Assembly (NCBI GenBank): GCA_036387135.1
Contig: DASVUH010000007.1
Span: 24,331 to 88,330 of the forward strand
Length of the DNA: 64,000 bases
Direction: 5' to 3'
DNA from: JALZCH01 sp036387135
Lineage (GTDB): Bacteria; Acidobacteriota; Blastocatellia; Pyrinomonadales; Pyrinomonadaceae
The translations under genes were made by a program, and so were the position numbers. Of this stretch, positions 53,201-60,895 are shown in pieces; the stretch's first letter is position 1; every line of letters starts with the position of its first letter. Below the pieces are notes generated by a model. The model was not told where the DNA came from, did no database searches, and worked only from the letters and a program-made list of their open reading frames with translations.

Positions 53201-53450
53201 TGCCGGGTTGAAGATTGCTGGCGACATATACACCGTTTTCATCGGTTGTCACAGTCTGGGTTTGATTTGTTCCGGCATTCGTAACCGTTACGGCTACGTT
53301 CGGCAAAACTGCGCTCTGCGGGTCTGTAATCGTTCCCCGAATACCGCCCGTGACTGTTGATTGCGCTAATACGCCTGCTGTACTTGCGGCAAAGCACAAG
53401 ATTGCAACCGTTAAAAAGCGTGTTAGATTTAGCATTAGAAATTTCGACAT
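50256..53450 (-). CDS. Oar-like TonB-dependent receptor with a carboxypeptidase-regulatory domain
   Basis: This 1064-residue outer-membrane protein has a signal peptide (ending VLAQ), a carboxypeptidase-regulatory-like beta-sandwich (about 33-120: GGIRGTITDPQSAVLPNVAV, TYTINITQTGF), a plug domain (about 125-240; LPINGRRASNF and EYGRSAGGVVN) and a large beta-barrel ending in an aromatic residue (QFAVRFHF). The type is much expanded in Acidobacteria and is thought to take up glycans or other large compounds. No TonB box is evident after the signal peptide. AAGGA precedes the ATG. It is a single gene between two terminator regions. Confidence 0.93.
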   Translation of the reverse strand: MSKFLMLNLTRFLTVAILCFAASTAGVLAQSTVTGGIRGTITDPQSAVLPNVAVTVTNAGTNQTQTVTTDENGVYVASNLQPGTYTINITQTGFAPFTGNNVIVEVGQVTTVNIPLTVGQASATVEVTAEAPVINTNSQDFATNINETSIRDLPINGRRASNFVLLTPATVPDGNFGLISFRGISGLLNNSTVDGGDNNQSFQSEERGRTRIGYVVSQAAIREFQVNTSNYSAEYGRSAGGVVNTITKSGTNQFRGMLFEYYRNNKFGARNPASFVPAIVNGFSSQVGIKPTDVRHQFGGAIGGPIIKNRLFFFFSYDQQKRNFPGIARFSTLNYLSTVNQTTLLARGLTNAQINSSLEFLTSLTGETPRRGDQTTILPKIDWQINDKNLFSATYNRLRWESPAGLQTQATNTLGRRSFGDDFVDVDTLNLRLQSTISPNLLNEARFQYARDNEYALSQEPLPGEPASATTSQGQRSPQVALTNGLTFGTTSNFERLRYPFESRVQFADTVTWISGRHTFKFGGDINRVTDDIQNLNSEAGQFTYGNINDFIVDYVNFKSALPATTQCITSTRTVGRCYTANYVQGVGIPGLKFSMNEYSFFAQDDFRITPRLTINMGLRYEYQKLPDAIIPNTSTAVIPRDGRTLAEATSTLPSDKNNFGPRIGFAYDLTGEGKTSLRAGYGIYYGRFLGGHVWNNLLRTGNPGGQGTVNIAPASGPIFPNILPNNNQTLAAATINFYQEDFQAPMIHQYDLVLEHEIAKNTAVSVSYIGSTGRYLPTFVEQNIMPTGGSRTLNVYGGDFNGQSITLPLYTRANTALPSLLQFQSSVKSQYHALVLQGNRRFTNGLQFQASYTLAKSTDTGQNSQITTSIFNQPLDLFNPNLEEGPSNFDIRHKFVVSAVYSPTLYDGSDNTFYNYLLNGWSLAPIFIYYSGSPFTGSGPANLNGTNGSNRFPLNERNSYRNPDLWNVDLRVSKRFNFTERYNLELLAEGFNIFNRTQVSGLNFTQYALPVTSGGVSNCFSINGITTNDANGLCSQPTFGSIFSTDSNNFRERQIQFAVRFHF

Positions 53451-53645
53451 AATTTTGTCCTTTTAATTAAAATACCTGTTGTTTATTTAACTGTTTGGCG
53501 CACAATCGGCGCTATTCCCTATTAATGTATTGAGTTTAGTTGTGAGTTAGTCAGCGCTGTAATTTATAATTGCCAACAGCGTTTTTATCAACCGCAACTT
53601 ACCAGTTTCTTACAACTGTATGAACAACCTGTTAAATAATTTTCG

Positions 53646-53674
53646 CTTGCCTGAAATGGCTTGAAGTTCTGTTA
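53646..53674 (+). promoter_or_regulatory. Candidate promoter for the PhoD-like phosphatase gene
   Basis: TTGCCT and TGTTAA are 17 bases apart, about 57 bases before the ATG at 53731. The match to the consensus is modest. The rest of the 280-bp divergent region shows nothing else. Confidence 0.35.
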
Positions 53675-53730
53675 AAATTTATCAGTAAATATCTATTTAC
53701 GCAACTTTTAAGAAAACGTTCAAACAGAAA

Positions 53731-55101
53731 ATGAAAAAGATGAGAAAAACGTGTTTTATCTTTCTGATTTTAACCGTATTGATGCTGCCCGCGGCGGCGC
53801 AAACTGCGCGGCAAAACAGCCTTTTGCGTTCGGGTCCGATGCTCGGTTACAGCGAAATGACCGAAACCGCCGTTTGGCTGCAAACAAAACAACCGGCGGA
53901 GGCGCAAATTCGCTACTGGAAACAGGGCGAACCGAAAAACGTAAAATTTAGTAAAACCGTTAGAACCAACGAAGAAGCCGATTTTATCGCGCGTTTTACG
54001 CTGTCTCAATTGGAATTTGGCGCGCGCTACGATTACGACGTTTATCTAAACAATCGGCGCGTGGCGTTTGATTTTCAACCGAATTTTCAAACACAGCCGC
54101 ACTGGCGCTGGCGAACAGAACCGCCCGCTTTTCGCTTTGCTTTCGGCTCTTGCGCTTATATTAATGATCCGCCGTTTGACCGTCCGGGAACACCTTACGG
54201 CTCCGGGTTTGAAATTTTCCGCACAATCGCCGCGAAAAAACCGGATTTTATGATCTGGATGGGCGACAACATTTATTACCGCGAACCGGATTGGCTCAAT
54301 GAGAGCGGAATGCGTTACCGTTACCGGCAAAACCGCGAATTGCCCGAATTACACCAGCTTTTAGCCACCGCTCACAACTACGCGATTTGGGATGACCACG
54401 ATTACGGACCGAATGACTCCGACCGAACTTACCGCTTGCGCGAACAATCGCTGCGCGTATTCAAAGATTATTGGGCGAACGCGACTTACGGCGAGCCGGA
54501 AACGCCCGGCGTTTTCGGGCGTTTTGAATGGGCGGACGTTGAATTTTTCCTGCTCGACGACCGTTATTACCGCTCGCCCGACGGAATGCCGAATCCAGCC
54601 GACAAAGTAATGTTCGGTGAGCGGCAAATGCGCTGGCTGACCGAAAGCCTGCGTTCGAGCAACGCAGCTTTCAAAATCGTTGTCGGCGGAAATCAAATGC
54701 TTAATCAATTGTCGCCGGTCGAATCTTTCAAACAATTTCCCGCCGAACAACGCCGCCTGCTCGATTTTATCCGCGACGCCCGCGTGGAAGGCGTCTTGTT
54801 TCTTTCCGGCGACCGGCATTACACCGAGCTGATTCGTCTGAAAGACGTTGGAACCTATCCGCTTTACGATTTCACGTCAAGCCCTTTGACCGCCGGAAAT
54901 TCAAAACCGTTTCCGGTCGAACAAAACAACCCGGATCGCGTTCCCGGAACTCTGTTTACGGGAATTAAAACTTTTGGAATGATTGAAGTTATGGGAACGA
55001 CGAAAGAGCGAAGATTAATTTTGCGCGCTTTCGATTCGACCGGAAAAGAATTATGGAAACACGAAATTCAAGCGTCGGAACTTAAATTTCCGAAACAATA
55101 A
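53731..55101 (+). CDS. Exported PhoD-like alkaline phosphatase
   Basis: This 456-residue secreted metallophosphatase has a signal peptide (about 1-23, ending AAAQ), an N-terminal fibronectin-like domain (SGPMLGYSEMTETAVWLQT) and a PhoD-type catalytic domain: FAFGSCAY, MGDNIYYREPD, WDDHDYGPNDSD and LSGDRHYTEL give the metal-binding Asp, Asn and His residues. It would release phosphate from esters outside the cytoplasm. No Pho box was identified by eye. Confidence 0.92.
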   Translation: MKKMRKTCFIFLILTVLMLPAAAQTARQNSLLRSGPMLGYSEMTETAVWLQTKQPAEAQIRYWKQGEPKNVKFSKTVRTNEEADFIARFTLSQLEFGARYDYDVYLNNRRVAFDFQPNFQTQPHWRWRTEPPAFRFAFGSCAYINDPPFDRPGTPYGSGFEIFRTIAAKKPDFMIWMGDNIYYREPDWLNESGMRYRYRQNRELPELHQLLATAHNYAIWDDHDYGPNDSDRTYRLREQSLRVFKDYWANATYGEPETPGVFGRFEWADVEFFLLDDRYYRSPDGMPNPADKVMFGERQMRWLTESLRSSNAAFKIVVGGNQMLNQLSPVESFKQFPAEQRRLLDFIRDARVEGVLFLSGDRHYTELIRLKDVGTYPLYDFTSSPLTAGNSKPFPVEQNNPDRVPGTLFTGIKTFGMIEVMGTTKERRLILRAFDSTGKELWKHEIQASELKFPKQ

Positions 55102-55145
55102 TTTAATGAAAAGGCTAAGACGATTTCTTAGCCTTTTCATTAAAA
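55102..55145. terminator. Bidirectional intrinsic terminator between convergent genes
   Basis: A perfect 19-bp inverted repeat (TTTAATGAAAAGGCTAAGA and its complement) with a 5-base loop starts at the stop codon of the phosphatase gene. It overlaps the last codons of the TM2 frame on the other strand. A/T-rich stem ends supply T-runs on both strands. Confidence 0.9.
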
Positions 55146-55450
55146 CCAGCCTTTTTTGCCTTGAATATATGTGCGGACAAATTCCTCGTCCGGTTTTGTC
55201 AAATACATTACTCCTTCGATGATTCCGATAATTTGCATCGCGATAATGCCGATGCCGCAAGTTACGAATCCAACGATGAGTGAAACGACCAGCATTATCA
55301 CGCCTTCCTGCGTGTAACCCAGATAAAACTTGTGAATGCCGAGCCAGCCGCGAGCAAAATTCCTAAGATTCCGGCAGCGACTTTTTTATCGGCGCCCTGC
55401 GATTTCCAGTAATCCGGCGAACCGCCATAATTCTGTTGTTGTGGATACAT
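55140..55450 (-). pseudogene. TM2-domain protein gene with a frameshift
   Basis: The start MYPQQQNYGGSPDYWKSQ and first helix (KKVAAGILGILLA) are in one frame, after GGAGAAAAAA. The rest of the TM2 domain, WLGIHKFYLGYTQEGVI, the second helix with CGIGIIAMQIIGIIEG, and YLTKPDEEF, is in another. The shift lies near 55346-55354, where two extra bases (or one missing) in a GC run break the first helix. The joined product would be about 103 residues, the normal size for TM2 proteins. A real mutation, a sequencing error or a programmed event are all possible. Confidence 0.8.
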
Positions 55451-55508
55451 TTTTTTCTCCTGTTTCAAATCTATAATGCCGAATATCTTAACGATAAAAT
55501 CAGGCTTG

Positions 55509-57995
55509 TCAATTTTGCGGAACATACCCGGCAGGCGCGGGACGGTCGCCCGCCGCACCGAAATTCACCGCCATAAATCCGGCTTGGCTTTGCATTGCGT
55601 ACCAAAAACCGTTTTCCGGTCGAAAAACGGCAAAGTCCCATTTGCCGTCGCCGTCAAAATCTCCCGGCGCGGGTTTGTCGTTCCCGGTTCCCCAATTAAA
55701 GGCTTTAAATTCGCCGTTTGCGTTGAGCCAATACCAGGCGCCGTTTGAAGGGCGATAAACTGCGACATCCGTTTTACCGTCGCCGTCGTAATCGCCTTGA
55801 ACGGGTTTGTCCGTCGCTGTGCCGAAATTTACCGCGAAAAATCCGGCGGTCGAACGCTGCACATACCAGGTTCCGTTCGATGGGCGAAAGACGGCAATAT
55901 CGGCTCGTCCGTCGCCGTCATAATCTCCGGGAACGGGAATGTCGCCGCTCGTGCCGAACAATTCCGAACGAAAATTGGGATCGCGGAAATCAAAGCTCGG
56001 CGTAATATACCAGGCGCCGTTGCGGAAAACCGCGATGTCTGTATTTCCGTCGCCGTCGTAATCAGCCGCGACGGGAACATCGCCGCTCGCGCCAAATTGT
56101 CGAACGCGAAAAACAGCCGCGTTCGGGCGCGCCGGGTCGTATGAATACGAATACCAGGTTCCTTGTTCCGGTCGGAAAACGGCGTAATCTGTTTTGCCGT
56201 CGCCGTTATAATCGCCGGGCGCGATGATGTCCGAAGCGATGCCGAAATTTACCGCGCCGAATGTATTGTTTCGGCTGTTTTGAACAAACCAGAAACCGCC
56301 TTCGGGACGATACACGGAAACATCTGTTTTGCCGTCTCCGTCAAAATCCGCCGGTTTGTTTTTCGCGCGCACTCCGGCGACCGGACCGTCGGCGATGTTT
56401 CCGTCAATGTTAAAAGTCACGCCGCCCCAGGTTTCATCGTGCGGAGCTTGAAACTGTTTGATTCGCTGATGATTCGACCAGAAATTTGCCGGAATCTGAG
56501 GCGAAGGCGAGACATAAAACCAAACCGATTGAATGTTGTCCCAGCGAGCCATCCAAATCGCGTCCATCCGGCTTGCGGCGGGAATATTTATCCAATCGTT
56601 AACCGCATTGGTCGGCGAACCGTAAACTCCCGATACATAACCGCTTTCTTTTACGCGGTCAGTCCAGCCTTTGAGAAACGCATTGACCGACGCCCGGCAA
56701 CCCGGCGTACCGCTCGTTTCGTCATAGCGTTCCATATCGTAATAAAGTACCGAGCCTTGCGTCAGCCCTAGATTATTGGCGTCTGTGATGGCGATGTCGG
56801 CTTCGCCGCGTCCCTGCGTTTCGGCGGTTGCCGGGTCTGTGCTGTGTTTGGCGCAGTTTGCGCAAACCGAGCAAGGCGCTTGATAGCCGACAATTGTCGG
56901 AATCAATCCCCAGCCCATTGCGGAAACCTGATTAACCCAGGCGGCGGAAAGCTGCGGTTGAGAGCAGCCGCGATTTCTGCCGGAAATGTAAATATTCGAG
57001 TCGTAAAACGGGCTGTTATTCCACCAGGTTTGCATTTGCGCGACCGTTGCGGCGGTGCATTTGTCGAAACCGCGATTCATACTAATCCGAGTCGAACCGA
57101 CCGGCGCGGATAAATTTTGATTTAAATTCGGAATTTTAATTTCTTCTTTCGCCGATTCGGGCGTTATGTCGCGCCAGGTTTTGCCGCCGTCGGCGGTTGA
57201 AAGAAGTCTCGCTTGCTGCTCGCAATCTGATTTAAAATTCCGGCAGCGCCCCGCTTCAGCCAAAATCCAGCCCGTCTCTGCCGATGCAAAATCAACATTT
57301 GTAATGTTTTCATCCGCTGCCAATGGCGCTTGAAACGAAATTCGATTAACCGCGTCGCTCAAAAACTGAAATTCTTTGCCATTAATTTCGGCGATTGCCT
57401 TTTGTTTTTCGGAATGTGCCGACGCTAAAAGCGAGCGGAGCGGAAATTCGCCCGATTCCATAATGTTTTGTTCCAGACGCCAGACGTTTCCGCCGTCTGC
57501 GGTCGAAAAAACAGCGGCGCGCGTGAAATTTGAATTCGACGGCAAACGCAGAATCAATAAACCATTTTGCTCGTCGGTAAATTCCAGCGGAATTTCGGTT
57601 AAATTGGCTTCACCGACAATTTCAGGCGGCAAGCTCAAATTTCGTTTTGTCCAGCTTGCGCCGCCGTTTGCGGTTTGCGCCAGTTCGAGAGCGGAGATTT
57701 TTGTATCCGCTAAAATTACCGCGCCGTGATGTTCACTTGAGAAAAAAACGGAGTTGACGATTTGTTCAACGGACTTCGGCGGCGTGATTTGACGCCAGGA
57801 ACCGCCGCTATTATCTGTTTGCCGGATGGCGGTTTTCGTCCATGTCAAACCGAATTTATCGTTTTTTAAATCAAAGCCCGCGAGCTTTTCATTTGCGGCT
57901 TGATTCGCTGCCTGCTGAGCCGTGCTTAAGAATTGGAGAGAAAAAAGAGAGATAACCAAAAGAGCCGATGCCAATCCGAACCAAATTTTTCGCAT
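55509..57995 (-). CDS. Secreted YCF48 - DUF1906 - FG-GAP three-part protein
   Basis: The 828-residue secreted protein has a signal peptide (MRKIWFGLASALLV, ending STAQ). Residues 30-280 hold YCF48/BNR-like units (TANGGASW, STADGGNVW, STADGGKTW). Residues about 300-530 are a DUF1906, GH25-like domain beginning ISMNRGFDKCTAATVAQMQ and including YYDMERYDET, the presumed acidic catalytic site, and GYVSGVYGS. Residues about 535-830 hold about seven FG-GAP units (DYDGDGKTDVAVYRP). Start 57995 follows GAGGAT and gives the signal peptide. DUF1906 relatives are thought to act on peptidoglycan or glycans. Attachment or remodelling at the cell surface is likely. Confidence 0.85.
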   Translation of the reverse strand: MRKIWFGLASALLVISLFSLQFLSTAQQAANQAANEKLAGFDLKNDKFGLTWTKTAIRQTDNSGGSWRQITPPKSVEQIVNSVFFSSEHHGAVILADTKISALELAQTANGGASWTKRNLSLPPEIVGEANLTEIPLEFTDEQNGLLILRLPSNSNFTRAAVFSTADGGNVWRLEQNIMESGEFPLRSLLASAHSEKQKAIAEINGKEFQFLSDAVNRISFQAPLAADENITNVDFASAETGWILAEAGRCRNFKSDCEQQARLLSTADGGKTWRDITPESAKEEIKIPNLNQNLSAPVGSTRISMNRGFDKCTAATVAQMQTWWNNSPFYDSNIYISGRNRGCSQPQLSAAWVNQVSAMGWGLIPTIVGYQAPCSVCANCAKHSTDPATAETQGRGEADIAITDANNLGLTQGSVLYYDMERYDETSGTPGCRASVNAFLKGWTDRVKESGYVSGVYGSPTNAVNDWINIPAASRMDAIWMARWDNIQSVWFYVSPSPQIPANFWSNHQRIKQFQAPHDETWGGVTFNIDGNIADGPVAGVRAKNKPADFDGDGKTDVSVYRPEGGFWFVQNSRNNTFGAVNFGIASDIIAPGDYNGDGKTDYAVFRPEQGTWYSYSYDPARPNAAVFRVRQFGASGDVPVAADYDGDGNTDIAVFRNGAWYITPSFDFRDPNFRSELFGTSGDIPVPGDYDGDGRADIAVFRPSNGTWYVQRSTAGFFAVNFGTATDKPVQGDYDGDGKTDVAVYRPSNGAWYWLNANGEFKAFNWGTGNDKPAPGDFDGDGKWDFAVFRPENGFWYAMQSQAGFMAVNFGAAGDRPAPAGYVPQN

Positions 57996-58022
57996 TTTTA
58001 TCCTCGCCGAGCAAATTTCCAA

Positions 58023-58484
58023 AAAGGTCAGGCGGCGAGTTTAGCGCAATCGAATAAATTTTTCTACATCCAATGCTGATTCTCATCTTTTTCAGAATGC
58101 CCTGTTGTTTTAATCTTCGTTTGCGCGGTTTAACTTTTGTCTCACACAAGGGAAATCAATAAGCGTTCGAACTTTTTCGGCGGTTTTTGCGTAGAAAAAC
58201 CGGGAAGATTGCAGAAAAGGGTTGACTATTTAGCTTTTCGAGCATATCTTCCACTTGTTCGTTTTCGCACAAGCGGTGCGTTTTCGATAAACGGCTTTTC
58301 CGTTTTTTGCCAATTTAATTTTATTTTGCTTGATTTTTATGGTTTATAATAAAACGGTTGGCGTAAGCGGTTTGAGCGATTTGGCATAATTACGAGAGAT
58401 GTGGAAATTTTTGATTTTTCTGAAATTTTGAAGCATCTATTTTTTTGAATCTGGCAACTATACTGCGAAAGGAGGCAACGTTTG
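58023..58484. other. 462-bp region upstream of the PilZ gene
   Basis: No convincing gene is seen. A candidate sigma-70-like promoter (TTGACT - 17 - TATCTT, 58222-58250) and a TATAAT box (58345-58350) without a clear -35 both point to the PilZ gene, suggesting a leader of up to about 230 bases. The start is preceded by a strong AGGAGG nine bases before the ATG. Confidence 0.4.
58222..58250 (+). promoter_or_regulatory. Candidate promoter for the PilZ gene
   Basis: TTGACT and TATCTT are 17 bases apart, the optimal spacing. It would leave a leader of roughly 230 bases. Confidence 0.45.
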
Positions 58485-58889
58485 ATGGCAACGCAATTAA
58501 CAAATTCGAGTTTAGGGGGAAGACCCATAGTGAGTCCACGTATTATGGCGCATATGCAGGTGCAGGCGACTTGGGTTGATAAGCAGACCGGCAAATCCGT
58601 TTCGGTAGAAGGAACGACCGAAAATGTCGGTGAAACCAGCACTTTGGTGAATATGACCAATCTGCCGCCCGTCGGCAGCGAAGTCAGTTTGCGGATTATG
58701 GATGAAGGCGAATTGATTATTGAAGTTCCGGTTGAAGTTATCCGCGTCGAACGCGATCCGGGTAAACCGATGGCTGCATTTTCCGTCGTCAACCGAATCA
58801 AGGATTGGCGGGAGAAAGTTGTAACCGCAGCTCAAGAATGGGTAAATCGTCACTGGCGCGTAGATTACGAAGAAGAGTGGGTTAATTAA
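58485..58889 (+). CDS. PilZ-like domain protein
   Basis: This 134-residue protein has a beta-barrel-like core (VQATWVDKQTGKSVSVEGTTENVGETS, with LPPVGSEVSLRI and IEVPVEVIRVERDPGKPMAAFSV as two shorter blocks) that matches the PilZ fold. The canonical RxxxR and D/NxSxxG c-di-GMP motifs are only partly matched: TTENVGETS is the nearest to the second. c-di-GMP binding is therefore uncertain. The ATG at 58485 has AGGAGG nine bases upstream. Confidence 0.7.
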   Translation: MATQLTNSSLGGRPIVSPRIMAHMQVQATWVDKQTGKSVSVEGTTENVGETSTLVNMTNLPPVGSEVSLRIMDEGELIIEVPVEVIRVERDPGKPMAAFSVVNRIKDWREKVVTAAQEWVNRHWRVDYEEEWVN

Positions 58890-59215
58890 TAACAGCAATA
58901 ATTCTCATAATTAACGAGCCGGGGAAAAATTAAAGGCGAGTTCAACTCAGAACTCGCCTTTCTCATTTTATTGGCAAAAGGTAGTGTCCTAATCTTGTGG
59001 TTCTATACTAAGATGTGTCTCAAAAACGACCCTTTTTGAGACGAAATGAAAGAGTTTATTGGTTTGGTTACAATTCGGCTTTTGTCCGGCGAATTTATGG
59101 TAAACAATCGGAAAATAATTATTTACAAGTTCCGTTAAATTAATTCAACCGATGTCCGTATAAGATGATGAAGAGAACCGAAGCGGAGAAATCAGACCGC
59201 TGAAAAGGAGAATTT
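58890..59215. other. 326-bp gene-free stretch with a terminator and cassette end
   Basis: It holds the PilZ terminator (58932-58968), the outer 12-mer repeat at 58979 and a hairpin at 59017-59042 (GTCTCAAAAA with TTTTTGAGAC). The last 170 bases show no gene; the next start is preceded by AAAAGGAG. Confidence 0.55.
58932..58968 (+). terminator. Intrinsic terminator after the PilZ gene
   Basis: AAAGGCGAGTTC and its complement form a 12-bp stem with a 6-base loop, followed by TCTCATTTTA. It starts 43 bases after the stop codon. Confidence 0.8.
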
Positions 59216-59719
59216 ATGTTTTGTCCAAATTGCGCCACAAATAATTCAACCGAACAAAAGTTTTGTCGTTCGTGCGGAATATATCTGGGAGTCATAGCCG
59301 AATCACTTTTGCTGCAATTAACGACAGTACAGAATGCAAAGTTATCGAAGAAAGAAAGCTCAATTGAAAACTTTAAAAATTTTGCCCTCAGCCGGTTTGG
59401 ATTGGGTTTGTTAATCGGCGTTATTTTTATTATATCCGGCATTTTCTTTAAGGTAATTTTGAAGGACAATAATGTTTCGTTTGGAATTTCACTGATTGTC
59501 ATTACCATTTCCACAGTTTGGATAATACTTTGTGCATCTTACTTCCAGTTTGCCAAAGAAAGAAAAGCTCAAATAAACCCCGCGATGACTAGCGAATTAA
59601 CCGATAAAAAAGAGACGGGCAAACTTCTCGAAGAAAAACCTTTCGAGCCTGTTCAGAGCATTGCGGAAAATTCAACCGAACTGCTCTCAATCGAAAATAA
59701 AACCAAAAAAAATCAATGA
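59216..59719 (+). CDS. Zinc-ribbon membrane protein of unknown function
   Basis: The 167-residue product starts MFCPNCATNN and continues KFCRSCG, two CxxC pairs of a zinc ribbon. Two membrane helices follow (about 62-82 and 87-110), then a Glu/Lys-rich tail. Zinc-ribbon plus two-helix proteins are common but of unknown role. AAAAGGAG precedes the ATG by seven bases. It is the first of three genes in the inverted-repeat-flanked cassette. Confidence 0.75.
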   Translation: MFCPNCATNNSTEQKFCRSCGIYLGVIAESLLLQLTTVQNAKLSKKESSIENFKNFALSRFGLGLLIGVIFIISGIFFKVILKDNNVSFGISLIVITISTVWIILCASYFQFAKERKAQINPAMTSELTDKKETGKLLEEKPFEPVQSIAENSTELLSIENKTKKNQ

Positions 59720-59733
59720 AAATCGGCTTTGTG

Positions 59734-59763
59734 TCAAAAGTCGGTTTTTCGTCGGACTTTTGA
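59734..59763. terminator. Hairpin between convergent cassette genes
   Basis: TCAAAAGTC and GACTTTTGA form a 9-bp stem with a 12-base loop, flanked by TG and GACA that extend pairing. It resembles the TCTCAAAAA hairpins at both cassette ends. It lies 14 bases after the zinc-ribbon gene. Confidence 0.65.
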
Positions 59764-59772
59764 GACAGATTG

Positions 59773-60072
59773 CTACTGCTCATTGAGAACGTATTTAGCA
59801 AGCAAAAATGCCAAAATCGTCAAAAAAAGGGTAATTTTGGCGAAATAAGAAAAAGTCCATTTTTCTTTTGTCCAATAACTGATTGTTCCGTGAAGAAACA
59901 AAAAGTATCCTGTCAAAGATGTGAAAAGCATAGAGAAACTAAAGGCAATTGGAAATGACACAGAAAATGCGTTGGAAAGAACCCGCCATAAAATTGAATG
60001 AACAATTCCAAAGTAGATTTGAAAACCGAAGATGATTAGCCAGCTATTCGGTTCTTTCCCCTCATTATTCAT
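59773..60072 (-). CDS. Small multi-helix membrane protein of unknown function
   Basis: The 99-residue product has three hydrophobic helices (about 12-30, 38-58 and 75-93) and no recognisable motif. It starts MNNEGKEPNSWLI. It lies convergent with the zinc-ribbon gene across a hairpin. Nothing more can be said about function. Confidence 0.6.
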   Translation of the reverse strand: MNNEGKEPNSWLIIFGFQIYFGIVHSILWRVLSNAFSVSFPIAFSFSMLFTSLTGYFLFLHGTISYWTKEKWTFSYFAKITLFLTILAFLLAKYVLNEQ

Positions 60073-60231
60073 AGCCGGGGCTATATTAACTCCTTATTAT
60101 ATTTATTTCCAAAACTCCGGCTTTATATTTAGTTCGCACATTTATTGAATCAAAACACAGATGTTATGCGCTAGAATTTTGCAAAGTGCTTCGTTGATTT
60201 GTTGTGCTGCTTTGCTGAACATTGCAGCTAA

Positions 60232-60726
60232 CTATTTCAGTATTGGTAGCCAACTATAAATCATCGAATGGTGCGGAGACCACGCCGCCCATACCGAAGC
60301 TGCCCATTGCCTAACTAATTGTTTATGCTGTTCAGCAGAAGAAGCTGTATTAACGTCGGCTACTGTAATTGAACCTAGTGAAGATGGCGGAGTAAGCCAT
60401 ATAAAATGTTCCTTTGTTTTCGTTATGGTGAGCATCGCCTCATTCGCTCGCTCCATTTCGAGACCACGTTCAAGGAGCAGGCACAATCGGACAAGATGAT
60501 AACCTACCGATTTGATGCTTTGCGGCGATGGCTGTCCGGGATGTTGAGCTGCATAAGCGTCAACCGTCAGCCGATGTATTTCAAAATACGCCGGACTACT
60601 GTATTCGCGTGCCAGAATTTCTCCGTAAGCCGCCCAGCAACCCGCTGATGATTCCATATAGCGGTGAGTTGCGCCGTCAATATCTGGAAACAGTCCGCCA
60701 CATCCGATGCAAGGAACAAGTTTCAT
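60232..60726 (-). CDS. DUF5946 family protein
   Basis: The product of 164 residues starts MKLVPCIGCGGLFPDIDGATHRY, where the CxxCG and the later SAGCW look like a metal site, and continues with GEILAREYSSPAYFEIHRLTVDAYAAQHPG. This is the DUF5946 pattern; the function of the family is unknown. The start at 60726 is set by that N-terminus; a longer frame to 60774 adds an unconserved leader. A weak GGAAAAG lies upstream. Confidence 0.75.
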   Translation of the reverse strand: MKLVPCIGCGGLFPDIDGATHRYMESSAGCWAAYGEILAREYSSPAYFEIHRLTVDAYAAQHPGQPSPQSIKSVGYHLVRLCLLLERGLEMERANEAMLTITKTKEHFIWLTPPSSLGSITVADVNTASSAEQHKQLVRQWAASVWAAWSPHHSMIYSWLPILK

Positions 60727-60895
60727 TCTGTTTTTACTTTTCCACGGAATTAAGTCTGTGCTCAAGAAGCACAACTTCTAATTATACCGCTAAAATGCGG
60801 CATAACACTTTAAATTAGAGTAAAATACCGCGTTGAATTTCATCTCAAAAACGCTCCTTTATGAGACAATTCTGAAAGGACACTACCTGACAAAA

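Larger units (their letters stand above)
58979..60888. mobile_element. 1.9-kb cassette with terminal inverted repeats and no transposase
   Basis: The 12-mer AGGTAGTGTCCT (58979-58990) recurs as its exact complement at 60877-60888. Each end also has, just inside, a hairpin of the TCTCAAAAA - TTTTTGAGA type (59017-59042 and 60843-60866). Flanking bases GGCAAA and GACAAA may be a decayed target duplication. Three small genes lie inside: a zinc-ribbon protein, a membrane protein and a DUF5946 protein. Their base composition looks more A/T rich than the neighbours. No transposase frame is present, so it would be a non-autonomous cassette; its two ends are not perfectly symmetric, so the mobile-element call is tentative. 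Confidence 0.45.
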
